NCBI GenBank assembly: GCA_964639765.1
Contig: CAZXEN010000020.1
Span: forward strand, 1 to 39,161
Direction of reading: 5' to 3'
DNA: 39,161 nucleotides
Origin: Scybalousia_A sp964639765
Lineage (GTDB): Bacteria > Bacteroidota > Bacteroidia > Bacteroidales > P3
Position 1 is the first letter of the stretch. Each line of letters begins with the position of its first letter. The translations under genes and the position numbers were made by a program. Of this stretch, positions 17,190 to 23,869 are shown piece by piece. The notes under the pieces are model-generated. The model searched no databases. It was not told the origin of the DNA and saw nothing but the letters and a program-made list of their open reading frames with translations.

Positions 17190-17795
17190 TTAATTATTCC
17201 AATATTGGTTTATTATGTTTTCTATTTCGTTCAGGATTTCTTCTCTGCCTTTTGTATTCACAGAAGAAGAAAGCAAAAGATTAGGACACTCTTCCCAAGT
17301 TTCAAGAAGTTTCTGACGGAAAAGATCCACATTGTCCATAGTCTTTTTATTGCTTTGTTTGTCTGTTTTGGTGAAGATTATCTGCAAAGGCACTGAGTTT
17401 TCTCCAAGAAAATTGATGAACTCCAAATCTTTCTTTTGTGGTTCCAAACGGGAATCCACCAAGACAAACACAGTAAGAAGATTATCTCTTTTTAGGAGAT
17501 AGTTGTTAATCATTTTTTGCCATTTGTCCCTTTCTGATTTACTCACCTTTGCATAACCATAGCCAGGCAAATCCACCAGATACCAGTCCTTATTGATAAG
17601 GAAATGATTTATCAATTGTGTTTTGCCTGGAGTAGATGAAGTCTTTGCCAAAGATTTTCTGTTTGTAAGCATGTTTATAAGTGAAGACTTGCCAACATTA
17701 CTTCTGCCGATAAAGGCAAATTCTGCCCTGTCTGCAGGAGGACATTGCCCCAGCTTTGATGCACTTATAACAAATTCTGCTTGCTTGATATTCAT
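17190..17795 (-). CDS. engB: Ribosome biogenesis GTPase YsxC/EngB
   Basis: TRAFAC-class GTPase needed for late 50S subunit assembly. The 201-residue protein has G1 GRSNVGKSS (30-38), G2 TSSTPGKTQ, G3 DLPGYGYAKV, G4 TKTDK and G5-like SSSVNTKG, all in order. No extra domain is present. It lies 14 bases after glsB and 18 bases before purH, in the same operon; the partners are unrelated by function, so the link is probably growth-coupled expression. Confidence 0.96.
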   Translation of the reverse strand: MNIKQAEFVISASKLGQCPPADRAEFAFIGRSNVGKSSLINMLTNRKSLAKTSSTPGKTQLINHFLINKDWYLVDLPGYGYAKVSKSERDKWQKMINNYLLKRDNLLTVFVLVDSRLEPQKKDLEFINFLGENSVPLQIIFTKTDKQSNKKTMDNVDLFRQKLLETWEECPNLLLSSSVNTKGREEILNEIENIINQYWNN

Positions 17796-17809
17796 TTTCC
17801 CCTTTAGTG

Positions 17810-18742
17810 TTACATGTTCATATATCTTTGTCTTTTCTCCTCGTATATATCTCCTATGGTAACAAGTATTCCTGTTTCCTCCACATTTGAAAAATGCTTG
17901 TTTATGGAAGTACCAAAACTTCTCATTGTAGAAGATAGATTCATATAGGCATTTACCAAAGGAGGTATTCCCTCTCCAAGATTCCTTACATTCTTTGCCA
18001 AAATCTGATAGTCTTCCTTATAGTTCTTGCCACAGAAAAGATTTACAAGCTCGTTGTAATCTGTTGTAATCTTCACTTCTTCTTTTGGCCATACCAAACC
18101 CTCATTGTCAGGGAAATGTTTCCTGTAGAAATAAAGAATATAGTCTCTTGCCTTTGTATTCATGGTAGGATACATGGTAACCTTTCCAAAAAAGTATTTT
18201 ACATCCTTGCTCATCTTTTGTGCAATACCACCCAATCCGTCCCAAAGGTTATCCAAAGAATACATTCCTTTTCTCAAAGATGCTGTAGGCTGGTAGTCTG
18301 GACGAACAAAACTTCTGCCTAATTCTATTGTTTGTGGCCAAACATATTGTCGAAATTCTTCAGAGAAAAAGAAAAGGTCTGCCGTTGCACTCAGCAGGTC
18401 TCCATTGGCTTGTTTGAAAACATCCTTGCCTATGATAAAACGATAACCGCCAACAATTTCTTCATCGTCCTTGTCCCAGACAAAGAGTTGTTTGTAGCAA
18501 TGTGGTTCAGGAGCAATATCATATTGGTCTATGTCGCATTCTGTTCCGCTTCCCCCTCCTGATGCACCAAAACTTATCTCTCTTAACCGTCCTATTTCTC
18601 TCATGATATTAGGACTTTTGTGTGCAGTGGTTATGTATATTTCTCTGTTCCCATAGTTGGTCTTTCTGAAAAATATATCCTCTGAAAGTTCCTCTTTGAT
18701 GAGGTTCTTATCCACAGGAGGTATTACGTATGAAGTATCCAT
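17810..18742 (-). CDS. glsB: N-acyltransferase for glycine/ornithine-type lipids (OlsB/GlsB family)
   Basis: GNAT-fold acyltransferase of the OlsB type. The characterised Bacteroides homologue GlsB N-acylates glycine with a 3-hydroxy fatty acyl chain, the first step of glycine-lipid synthesis. I start at MDTSYVIPP (310 residues); an ATG 4 codons earlier is possible. Conserved features include REISFGASGGGSGTE, YRFIIGKD, the TIELGRSFV stretch and GMYSLDNLWDGLGG. The partner O-acyltransferase gene lies 27-39 bases upstream on the same strand. The product class follows from homology and the pair; glycine as head group is inference from Bacteroides. Confidence 0.85.
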   Translation of the reverse strand: MDTSYVIPPVDKNLIKEELSEDIFFRKTNYGNREIYITTAHKSPNIMREIGRLREISFGASGGGSGTECDIDQYDIAPEPHCYKQLFVWDKDDEEIVGGYRFIIGKDVFKQANGDLLSATADLFFFSEEFRQYVWPQTIELGRSFVRPDYQPTASLRKGMYSLDNLWDGLGGIAQKMSKDVKYFFGKVTMYPTMNTKARDYILYFYRKHFPDNEGLVWPKEEVKITTDYNELVNLFCGKNYKEDYQILAKNVRNLGEGIPPLVNAYMNLSSTMRSFGTSINKHFSNVEETGILVTIGDIYEEKRQRYMNM

Positions 18743-18781
18743 TGTTTTTATCATAGTGCAAACATTTTTTTCTTGTTTTTC

Positions 18782-19672
18782 TCAGTCTTCCATAGAAAAT
18801 ACAGCGTCTTTGTTTTTCTTTAACTCATAGACAAAATTGCGGATTCTTTCTGCCCATATCTTTGCATGAATGTTCTTTTGTTTTATCTGCTCTATGGAAA
18901 TAGGTTTTCCAAAAGTCATCGTCAAAGTCTTTCCTCTTTGTCTGAACATCTCCCGTGGCAGAAGAATCATCTCCAAATCAAACTTTATTCCAAAAAACCT
19001 TCTAATCTTATACAGACGATAAAAACCCTTGCTGTTCTTTCCTTCTATATATACAGGGACAATGTCTCTGTTGTGTTTCTGGGCTTCATTGACAAAAGAC
19101 TTCTTCCATGCAAAATCCTGCAATGAGCCGTTAATTATCTTGCTTTCTGTTCCTGCAGGGAAAAACATCATTATGCTGTTCCCTTCAAAGGCAGTATCCA
19201 GTGTTTTGTGGTTGGAAGCATTCTTGCCATACTTGTTTATAGGAACAAAGACTCCTTTGAAACCCGGCAACTGACAAAGTATATCATTTACAGGAAAAAG
19301 CACGTCCTTTCTCTTTTCTCCCATGATGCTTATCAAAGCCATTCCGTCTATGCTTCCTACAGGGTGGTTGGCAACAACCAAAGGTCTGCCCTCAGCAGGA
19401 ACGTTTTCCGGATTTACTACCTTTAGTTTCACTTGTAGTTCATCTAATACTGCATTTGCAAAATCAACGCCAAATTTATCCCTGTGCTTGTATATGATAT
19501 GGTTTATCTCGTCCAGATGAATAAGTTTCTTCAACCACGAAAGCACAAACTTAGGGATTAGTCTGTAGAGAGTCTTGTTCTTTGAAGCAATAATTTTTTC
19601 CAAACTGATAAACTTTGGAGTTATCTGCTGAGAAATGTTGTCTCTGTTTATGTTGTTATTGTCTTCTGTCAT
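18782..19672 (-). CDS. glsA: O-acyltransferase for glycine/ornithine-type lipids (OlsA/GlsA family, hemolysin-like LPLAT)
   Basis: A 296-residue PlsC-like acyltransferase expected to add the second, ester-linked fatty acid to the lyso-lipid made by GlsB, at the inner membrane. Motif I is NHPVGSIDG (H103, D109). FPAGTES (171-177) is the substrate-binding motif. FVPINKYG and VPVYIEGKNSKG also match the hemolysin-like LPLAT group. The N-terminus (about 1-60) is amphipathic rather than a true membrane anchor. It is the first gene of the five-gene operon ending in mreB, behind a consensus promoter. Confidence 0.85.
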   Translation of the reverse strand: MTEDNNNINRDNISQQITPKFISLEKIIASKNKTLYRLIPKFVLSWLKKLIHLDEINHIIYKHRDKFGVDFANAVLDELQVKLKVVNPENVPAEGRPLVVANHPVGSIDGMALISIMGEKRKDVLFPVNDILCQLPGFKGVFVPINKYGKNASNHKTLDTAFEGNSIMMFFPAGTESKIINGSLQDFAWKKSFVNEAQKHNRDIVPVYIEGKNSKGFYRLYKIRRFFGIKFDLEMILLPREMFRQRGKTLTMTFGKPISIEQIKQKNIHAKIWAERIRNFVYELKKNKDAVFSMED

Positions 19673-19707
19673 TCAATTAGAAAAAAAGTATTATTGTTTT
19701 TTTTGTA

Positions 19708-19738
19708 ATTGCAAAATTACAATTTTTTTATAACTTTG
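19708..19738 (+). promoter_or_regulatory. Promoter for the thioredoxin-like gene
   Basis: ATTG (19708-19711), a 19-base spacer, then TAACTTTG (19731-19738). The -7 box matches TAnnTTTG fully and -33 has one mismatch. It overlaps the divergent glsA promoter almost base for base. Confidence 0.7.
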
Positions 19739-19742
19739 CAAA
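19712..19742 (-). promoter_or_regulatory. Promoter for the glsA-glsB-engB-purH-mreB operon
   Basis: On the minus strand TTTG (19739-19742), a 19-base spacer, and TAATTTTG (19712-19719): a perfect match to the Bacteroidetes consensus, 39 bases upstream of the glsA start. The two divergent promoters occupy the same 35 bases, so simultaneous polymerase binding should be excluded. Confidence 0.8.
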
Positions 19743-19755
19743 AAATAATAGTCTT

Positions 19756-20244
19756 ATGATAAAAAAAGCGATAAAAACATTTTTTTTGATGTCTGTAATT
19801 CTTCTTGCAAACAATACTTTCTCTCAACAGACAAAACCCTACAACGACAAGACAGATGCTCTCCAGCAGATAAACAAAGCAATAGAACAGGCAGGCAAGG
19901 AGGACAAATATGTTCTTTGTCAGGTAGGAGGCAACTGGTGTCCATGGTGTCTGATTTTTGCAGAACTTGCCACCACAAACCAAGAAATAAAAACCATAAT
20001 AGACAAGAACTTTGTATATATTCACGTAAACTATTCCAAAGAGAACAAGAATCCAGAGGCAATGCGTATGCTGAGAAATCCTGCCCGTTTTGGTTTTCCT
20101 GTGTTTGTCATATTGGACAGCGAAGGCAACTACCTCCATACCCAAAACTCCGCCTATTTGGAAGAGGGTAAAGGATACGATGTCAAAAAGGTTGTGGATT
20201 TTCTTTCAAAATGGACCAAGGAATCCATAAACAACCTAAAGTAA
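19756..20244 (+). CDS. Exported thioredoxin-fold protein
   Basis: A 162-residue protein with a signal peptide (about 1-23, ending NNTFSQ) and a thioredoxin-like domain. The redox motif WCPWC has cysteines at 62 and 65. The context GGNWCPWCLIFAEL and the later PVFVILDSEGNYLHTQNS resemble the DUF255/thioredoxin_7 group rather than classical TrxA. It is probably a periplasmic disulfide reductase or chaperone-like redox protein; partner unknown. It is monocistronic, and its stop lies 6 bases from the end of the convergent TPR gene. Confidence 0.88.
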   Translation: MIKKAIKTFFLMSVILLANNTFSQQTKPYNDKTDALQQINKAIEQAGKEDKYVLCQVGGNWCPWCLIFAELATTNQEIKTIIDKNFVYIHVNYSKENKNPEAMRMLRNPARFGFPVFVILDSEGNYLHTQNSAYLEEGKGYDVKKVVDFLSKWTKESINNLK

Positions 20245-20250
20245 GAGACC

Positions 20251-22092
20251 TTACTCTTTTGTTTGAAGTTCCTCGTTTTTCTTCCTGCACTGTGAAACAT
20301 ATAAGGAAGATGGATAGTCTATGATTATTCTCTGATAGTATTCCAGGGCTTTTTCTTTGTCGTTGAAATCCTTTTCATACATGTTGGCCAAGGAAAACAA
20401 AGCATCGTCTGCCGTTATGTCGTACGGATATTTCATTAGCAGTGTGTTCCAAAGGCTGTCGGCTTGCTGATAGTTCTTTTCTTTGTAGGCTATCTGACCT
20501 TTTTTGTAAAGCACTTCGTCAAAAATAGGGTGAGAAAGATAGGCTGTCTCTATTGTCTCAAGATTTCTTTTTGCCTCTTCATATTTGTTCTGAAACAAAA
20601 AAAAGTCGGCTTTTGCAAAATAAGACAAAGCATTGTAGGAAGAATCTTCATCCATGTTGTCCTTTATGAGCAAGGAATATTCCATAGCATCATTGGCAAT
20701 AAGCTTGGAGGTAGAGGAACGCAAGGTGGAGAACTGCGACAGAGCCCATTCAAAGTCTCCCGTATAATAGGAAAGCAAAGCATTTTTCATCTTGGCGAGA
20801 GAACCCTCGTATTCGTTTTTCAAATCTTTGCTCACCTGTGAATATTCCAAAGAGGCTGCCCATATATCTCCTGCCATAAGATAAATATCCCCACGGTCAA
20901 GCTTGGCAAGACAGCGTTGTTTCAAGGGCAGGGAGTTCATTCCTATTATTGTATCCAATATATCCACGGCTTGCTCAGGCTTGAGTGCATAATAGGCAAG
21001 GAAGTTTGCATATTGTTGATATATAGAGGCGAATTCTTTGTTGAGACCTAAAAGATGAAGAGTGTTCTCAAACTCTGTCTGCAAGGATTTTATCTCCTTT
21101 GGGCTGTGTGTCGTTTTGTTCAGAAAAGGCTGGTAAAGACAGTTCATCTTGTTGACAAGGCTTTTTTCATAATAAGCATTGTTTTCTTCTCCTTTTTTTA
21201 TGAGCAGTTCAAAACTTTTCAGGGCAAAGGCATAGGCTTTATTGTTCAGTGCTATCTCTCCAAAAGAGAACAGAGTACCTCCCTCGTTGTCGTCAAATCT
21301 GTTGTTTATGGCTTTTGCCTGATTAAACGCCAAGGCATAGTTTTCCTCTTTCAGAAGAGTCCAAAGATATAATCGGGAGAGTTGTTCATTTTGGGAATAC
21401 TCCTTCACCTTCTCCAGCAAAGAATTATGAAGACTGTTCAAAAGCCTGCCCTCTTTGTCTGTGTTCAAAAGATTGTTGATATTTACTTCTGCCTGAGAAA
21501 GAAAGAGCGGATTATCTTCCAAAAGCACAAGGTATTCATTGATTATTTCATCATATTTGCCCTGCAGTTGAAGGATGTAGCCTATTTCGTAAGCATATCT
21601 TGTTTTCTGTTTCAAAAGTTTCCTGCCCTTGAGATAGGTCTTGTAGGTGTAGTCATACAACATATACCTGTTAAAGCGGGCAGCACACATATATACTTCT
21701 GTATTGTTTGCGGAAAGATTGTCTATTGCCTTCAAAAACATTTTCTCCGCTTTTGTGCTGTCATTCTTGTCAAGCAAGAGCACCCCGTAGTCAATATAAT
21801 AAACGGACGTATTTGTCCTGCTCTTTTTTATTGCAGTCTTGATAAGTTTTTCCTGTTTTTTTACTTGTTGCAGATGTTTGTAGCAAGTGGTCAAAGCGTT
21901 GTAGCAGTCATCGTTGAATTCCTTGTCAATCTCTTCTTCCAGCAGGGAGACTGCCTCTTCGTATCTTTCTTCTCCCATATACTGTTTTGCAAGCTCAAAA
22001 CTTGTTTTCGCTTTGTCTGGCTTGTTCTGTGCTTTCAGTGGAGAACAGACAAAGAACATACAAAACAACAAGAGAACCCCGACTTTTTTCAT
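20251..22092 (-). CDS. Exported tetratricopeptide-repeat protein
   Basis: A 613-residue protein from the MKKVGVLLLF start, which gives the best signal peptide (to about residue 22, FVCSPLKAQ). In-frame methionines 2 and 9 codons upstream only lengthen the leader. The rest is helical, with TPR-like repeats throughout, clearest at about 25-100 (AKQYMGEERYEEAVSLLEEE) and at the C-terminus (DDALFSLANMYE, DKEKALEYYQRIIIDYPSS), where the pattern resembles BamD and YbgF-type TPRs. It is probably a periplasmic scaffold. No partner gene is adjacent: its neighbours are convergent thioredoxin and divergent galE. Base use is somewhat richer in G+C than the flanking exb and uvrB genes. Confidence 0.8.
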   Translation of the reverse strand: MKKVGVLLLFCMFFVCSPLKAQNKPDKAKTSFELAKQYMGEERYEEAVSLLEEEIDKEFNDDCYNALTTCYKHLQQVKKQEKLIKTAIKKSRTNTSVYYIDYGVLLLDKNDSTKAEKMFLKAIDNLSANNTEVYMCAARFNRYMLYDYTYKTYLKGRKLLKQKTRYAYEIGYILQLQGKYDEIINEYLVLLEDNPLFLSQAEVNINNLLNTDKEGRLLNSLHNSLLEKVKEYSQNEQLSRLYLWTLLKEENYALAFNQAKAINNRFDDNEGGTLFSFGEIALNNKAYAFALKSFELLIKKGEENNAYYEKSLVNKMNCLYQPFLNKTTHSPKEIKSLQTEFENTLHLLGLNKEFASIYQQYANFLAYYALKPEQAVDILDTIIGMNSLPLKQRCLAKLDRGDIYLMAGDIWAASLEYSQVSKDLKNEYEGSLAKMKNALLSYYTGDFEWALSQFSTLRSSTSKLIANDAMEYSLLIKDNMDEDSSYNALSYFAKADFFLFQNKYEEAKRNLETIETAYLSHPIFDEVLYKKGQIAYKEKNYQQADSLWNTLLMKYPYDITADDALFSLANMYEKDFNDKEKALEYYQRIIIDYPSSLYVSQCRKKNEELQTKE

Positions 22093-22227
22093 TTCCATAT
22101 AGACTTTTTTTGTTTGCATAAGGATATAAAACTTGACTCTGCAAAAATACTAAAACTTTTACGACTTTAAAATAAAAAACATAAAATGTGCGTTATAACA
22201 GAACAAACGAAAAACAGCATACAAAAG

Positions 22228-23286
22228 ATGAGAATACTAATAACAGGCGGTACAGGATTTATTGGAAGCCATACAACGGTGGAACTTATCAATGCAGGAT
22301 TTGATGTTGTGATAGCAGACAACCTTTCAAATTCCAATGCAGGAGTAATAGACAGGATAGAAAAAATCACAGGCAGAAGACCCGATTTTGTCAAGGCGGA
22401 CTTGTGCAACGGCAGGGAGTGCAGGCTGGTTTTCGACACTTTCACGGACATAGAGGCTATAATCAACTTTGCTGCTTATAAGGCAGTGGGGGAGAGTGTG
22501 GAAAAACCTGTCATGTATTATCAGAACAACCTTGGCATCTTCCTCAACCTTATGAAAGAGATGCAGAGAAGAGATATAAAATACTTTGTACAGTCTTCTT
22601 CCTGCACCGTATATGGAGAGCCTGACAGCCTGCCTATAAAGGAGACCTCACCTGTCAAGGCAGCCACGTCCCCCTATGGTCATACAAAGCAGATTGTGGA
22701 AGAGATGTTAGGCTTCATAACCTCAACCTGCGATATAAAAGCCATCGCCTTGCGTTATTTCAATCCTATAGGGGCTCATGCTTCCGCCTTGATAGGAGAA
22801 CTGCCCAACGGAGTACCCAACAACCTTGTCCCTTTCATCACTCAGACAGCCGCAGGCATAAGAAAAGAACTGAAAGTCTTCGGCAACAACTATCCTACTC
22901 CCGACGGCACTTGCATAAGAGACTATATCCATGTTGTGGATTTGGCAAAAGCACATGTTGTAGCCGTGCAGAGACTCTTGGGAAAGAAGAACAAGCAGGA
23001 TTTTGAGTTCTTCAATATCGGCACAGGCAACGGCTTCTCTGTATTGGAGGTGATAAAAAGCTTTGAGAGAAGCACAGGAGAAAAACTCTCATGGTCTTTT
23101 GCTTCGCCAAGAGCAGGAGACATCATTCAGATATGGGCAGATACCACCCTTGCCGAAGAAGAACTGGGCTGGAAAGCCAAAGAAGATATAGACTCCATGA
23201 CCTCTTCCGCTTGGCGTTGGCAACAAAGTCTCAATAACAGCCCCGCTGCGTCTCGCAAGAGACACCATATCACAGATAAAAAATAA
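22228..23286 (+). CDS. galE: UDP-glucose 4-epimerase
   Basis: Extended SDR enzyme interconverting UDP-glucose and UDP-galactose in the cytoplasm. From the MRILITGGTG start it is 352 residues; an upstream ATG at 22186 would give a 14-residue leader before the Rossmann strand. NAD-binding GGTGFIGSH is at 7-15, the SSSCTVYG serine/threonine at about 123-130, and the catalytic Y150xxxK154 in YGHTK. FNPIGAH and RDYIHVVDLA follow. Oddity: after WRWQQSLNN, where the family normally ends, about 15 basic residues (SPAASRKRHHITDKK) are encoded partly by a GTCTC/GAGAC palindrome also present 300 bases downstream. Confidence 0.94.
   Translation: MRILITGGTGFIGSHTTVELINAGFDVVIADNLSNSNAGVIDRIEKITGRRPDFVKADLCNGRECRLVFDTFTDIEAIINFAAYKAVGESVEKPVMYYQNNLGIFLNLMKEMQRRDIKYFVQSSSCTVYGEPDSLPIKETSPVKAATSPYGHTKQIVEEMLGFITSTCDIKAIALRYFNPIGAHASALIGELPNGVPNNLVPFITQTAAGIRKELKVFGNNYPTPDGTCIRDYIHVVDLAKAHVVAVQRLLGKKNKQDFEFFNIGTGNGFSVLEVIKSFERSTGEKLSWSFASPRAGDIIQIWADTTLAEEELGWKAKEDIDSMTSSAWRWQQSLNNSPAASRKRHHITDKK
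23250..23263. repeat. GTCTC-GCAA-GAGAC palindrome inside the galE 3' end
   Basis: A 5-bp perfect inverted repeat around a 4-base loop, lying within the codons of the unusual GalE tail. A second copy with the loop inverted (TTGC) is at 23547-23560; both are preceded by GC. Confidence 0.6.
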
Positions 23287-23390
23287 ATCGGCGATATTTT
23301 TTGAAATACCCCCGATTTTTACTGCTGTTTGCCGTATCCTACGGCGTAAATATCCCCGATATTTTAGAAAATAACGAGGATATTTTTTTG
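23285..23390 (+). terminator. Terminator region of galE with alternative hairpins
   Basis: AAATCGG (23285-23291) pairs with CCGATTT (23312-23318), overlapping the galE stop. Further on, AAATATC (23348-23354) can pair with GATATTT (23358-23364), or, one base longer, AAATATCC with GGATATTT (23378-23385), which is followed by a T run. The last form is the best terminator; the two pairings exclude each other. Confidence 0.55.
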
Positions 23391-23401
23391 CAGGTAATTT
23401 G

Positions 23402-23457
23402 AAAAGTCGGTCATTCATTTAGTTTATATAGTAAAATGACCAATGACCGACTTTTTT
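23402..23457 (-). terminator. Long-loop hairpin, first of a pair
   Basis: A perfect 14-bp stem, AAAAGTCGGTCATT (23402-23415) with AATGACCGACTTTT (23442-23455), around a 26-base AT-rich loop. On the minus strand it starts next to the stop of the coding remnant at 23456; on the plus strand it ends in T6. It could terminate in either direction. Confidence 0.55.
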
Positions 23458-23566
23458 ACTCTTCTTCTCTTATAATTTCGTATTCATGTCCGTTTTGACT
23501 TATGGCAATGATATTGTCAAAACAGATGAACGTAAAACCATGTAGCGTCTCTTGCGAGACTTCCAC
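23456..23566 (-). pseudogene. Short coding remnant (possible C-terminal fragment)
   Basis: Reading the minus strand gives an open frame ending in TAA at 23458-23456. Its last 27 codons have a protein-like composition (GFTFICFDNIIAIS, then QNGHEYEIIREEE). The only start codon close by is GTG at 23566; the frame is open for 12 more codons up to a stop, with no ATG. The GTCTC/GAGAC palindrome (23547-23560) reads VSQET in this frame and may be the breakpoint where the N-terminal part was lost. A hairpin follows the stop directly, as at a normal gene end. I do not recognise the family. Confidence 0.35.
23547..23560. repeat. GTCTC-TTGC-GAGAC palindrome, second copy
   Basis: Same inverted repeat as at 23250-23263 with the loop in the opposite orientation. 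It sits at the start of the coding remnant. The pair resembles short dispersed palindromes of the REP type. Confidence 0.6.
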
Positions 23567-23648
23567 GAAAAGAAAAAATAGCAGAAAAAAGTCTGTTAAA
23601 CGTTAAATCCCTATATAAACTATGCTTTTAAGATTAATTTACTAATTC

Positions 23649-23709
23649 AAAAAGTCGTACATAGTTCAATTACTATAATAAACCATGTGTGAACGACTTT
23701 TTTTATGAA
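23649..23709 (+). terminator. Long-loop hairpin, second of a pair
   Basis: AAAAAGTCGT (23649-23658) pairs with ACGACTTTTT (23693-23702), around an AT-rich loop, followed by more T on the plus strand. Stem sequence (AAAGTCG) and loop character resemble the hairpin at 23402-23455. No plus-strand gene precedes it closely, so it could end a small RNA or be an element remnant. Confidence 0.5.
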
Positions 23710-23756
23710 GGCTTTGCAAGAGAAAACAAAGGAAAAACAAAAAGTGGGGAATTTAT

Positions 23757-23787
23757 TTTGTGGTTTATATTGAAAAGTGTAATTTTG
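23757..23787 (+). promoter_or_regulatory. Promoter of the T9SS-lptE-DUF2723 operon
   Basis: TTTG (23757-23760), exactly 19 bases, then TAATTTTG (23780-23787): a perfect Bacteroidetes consensus promoter. The expected transcription start is a few bases downstream, near 23790-23795, giving a leader of about 75-80 bases before the ATG at 23870. Confidence 0.82.
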
Positions 23788-23799
23788 CAACTGAAATAA

Positions 23800-23818
23800 A
23801 ATTTCTACTATTGTAGAT
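23800..23818 (+). other. Solitary Cas12a-type direct-repeat handle in a 5' leader
   Basis: AATTTCTACTATTGTAGAT matches the 19-base processed handle of Cas12a (type V-A) crRNAs, in which the TCTAC/GTAGA stem and AATT flank are constant and only loop bases vary. Here the stem is perfect around a TATT loop. It begins about 5-10 bases after the predicted transcription start of the operon. No second repeat, spacer array or cas gene is in the window. The 20 bases after it would sit where a guide would be. Chance identity over 19 bases in 39 kb is unlikely even in AT-rich DNA, but function is not shown. Confidence 0.6.
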
Positions 23819-23869
23819 TGCTATTACAGATTAGGACAAAAGAAAAGAAGAAAAGAAAATCATACAGTT

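Noticed and set aside
21382..22170. A 262-codon plus-strand frame opposite the TPR gene
   Set aside because: It is antisense to a clear coding sequence with a signal peptide and TPR pattern. The translated text is Phe/Cys/Val-rich, as expected from reverse reading of Lys/Glu-rich codons.
23089..23418. A 109-codon minus-strand frame covering the galE end and the hairpin region
   Set aside because: Most of it is antisense to galE, and the rest is made of hairpin sequence. The composition (Arg-rich, low complexity) is not protein-like for this genome.
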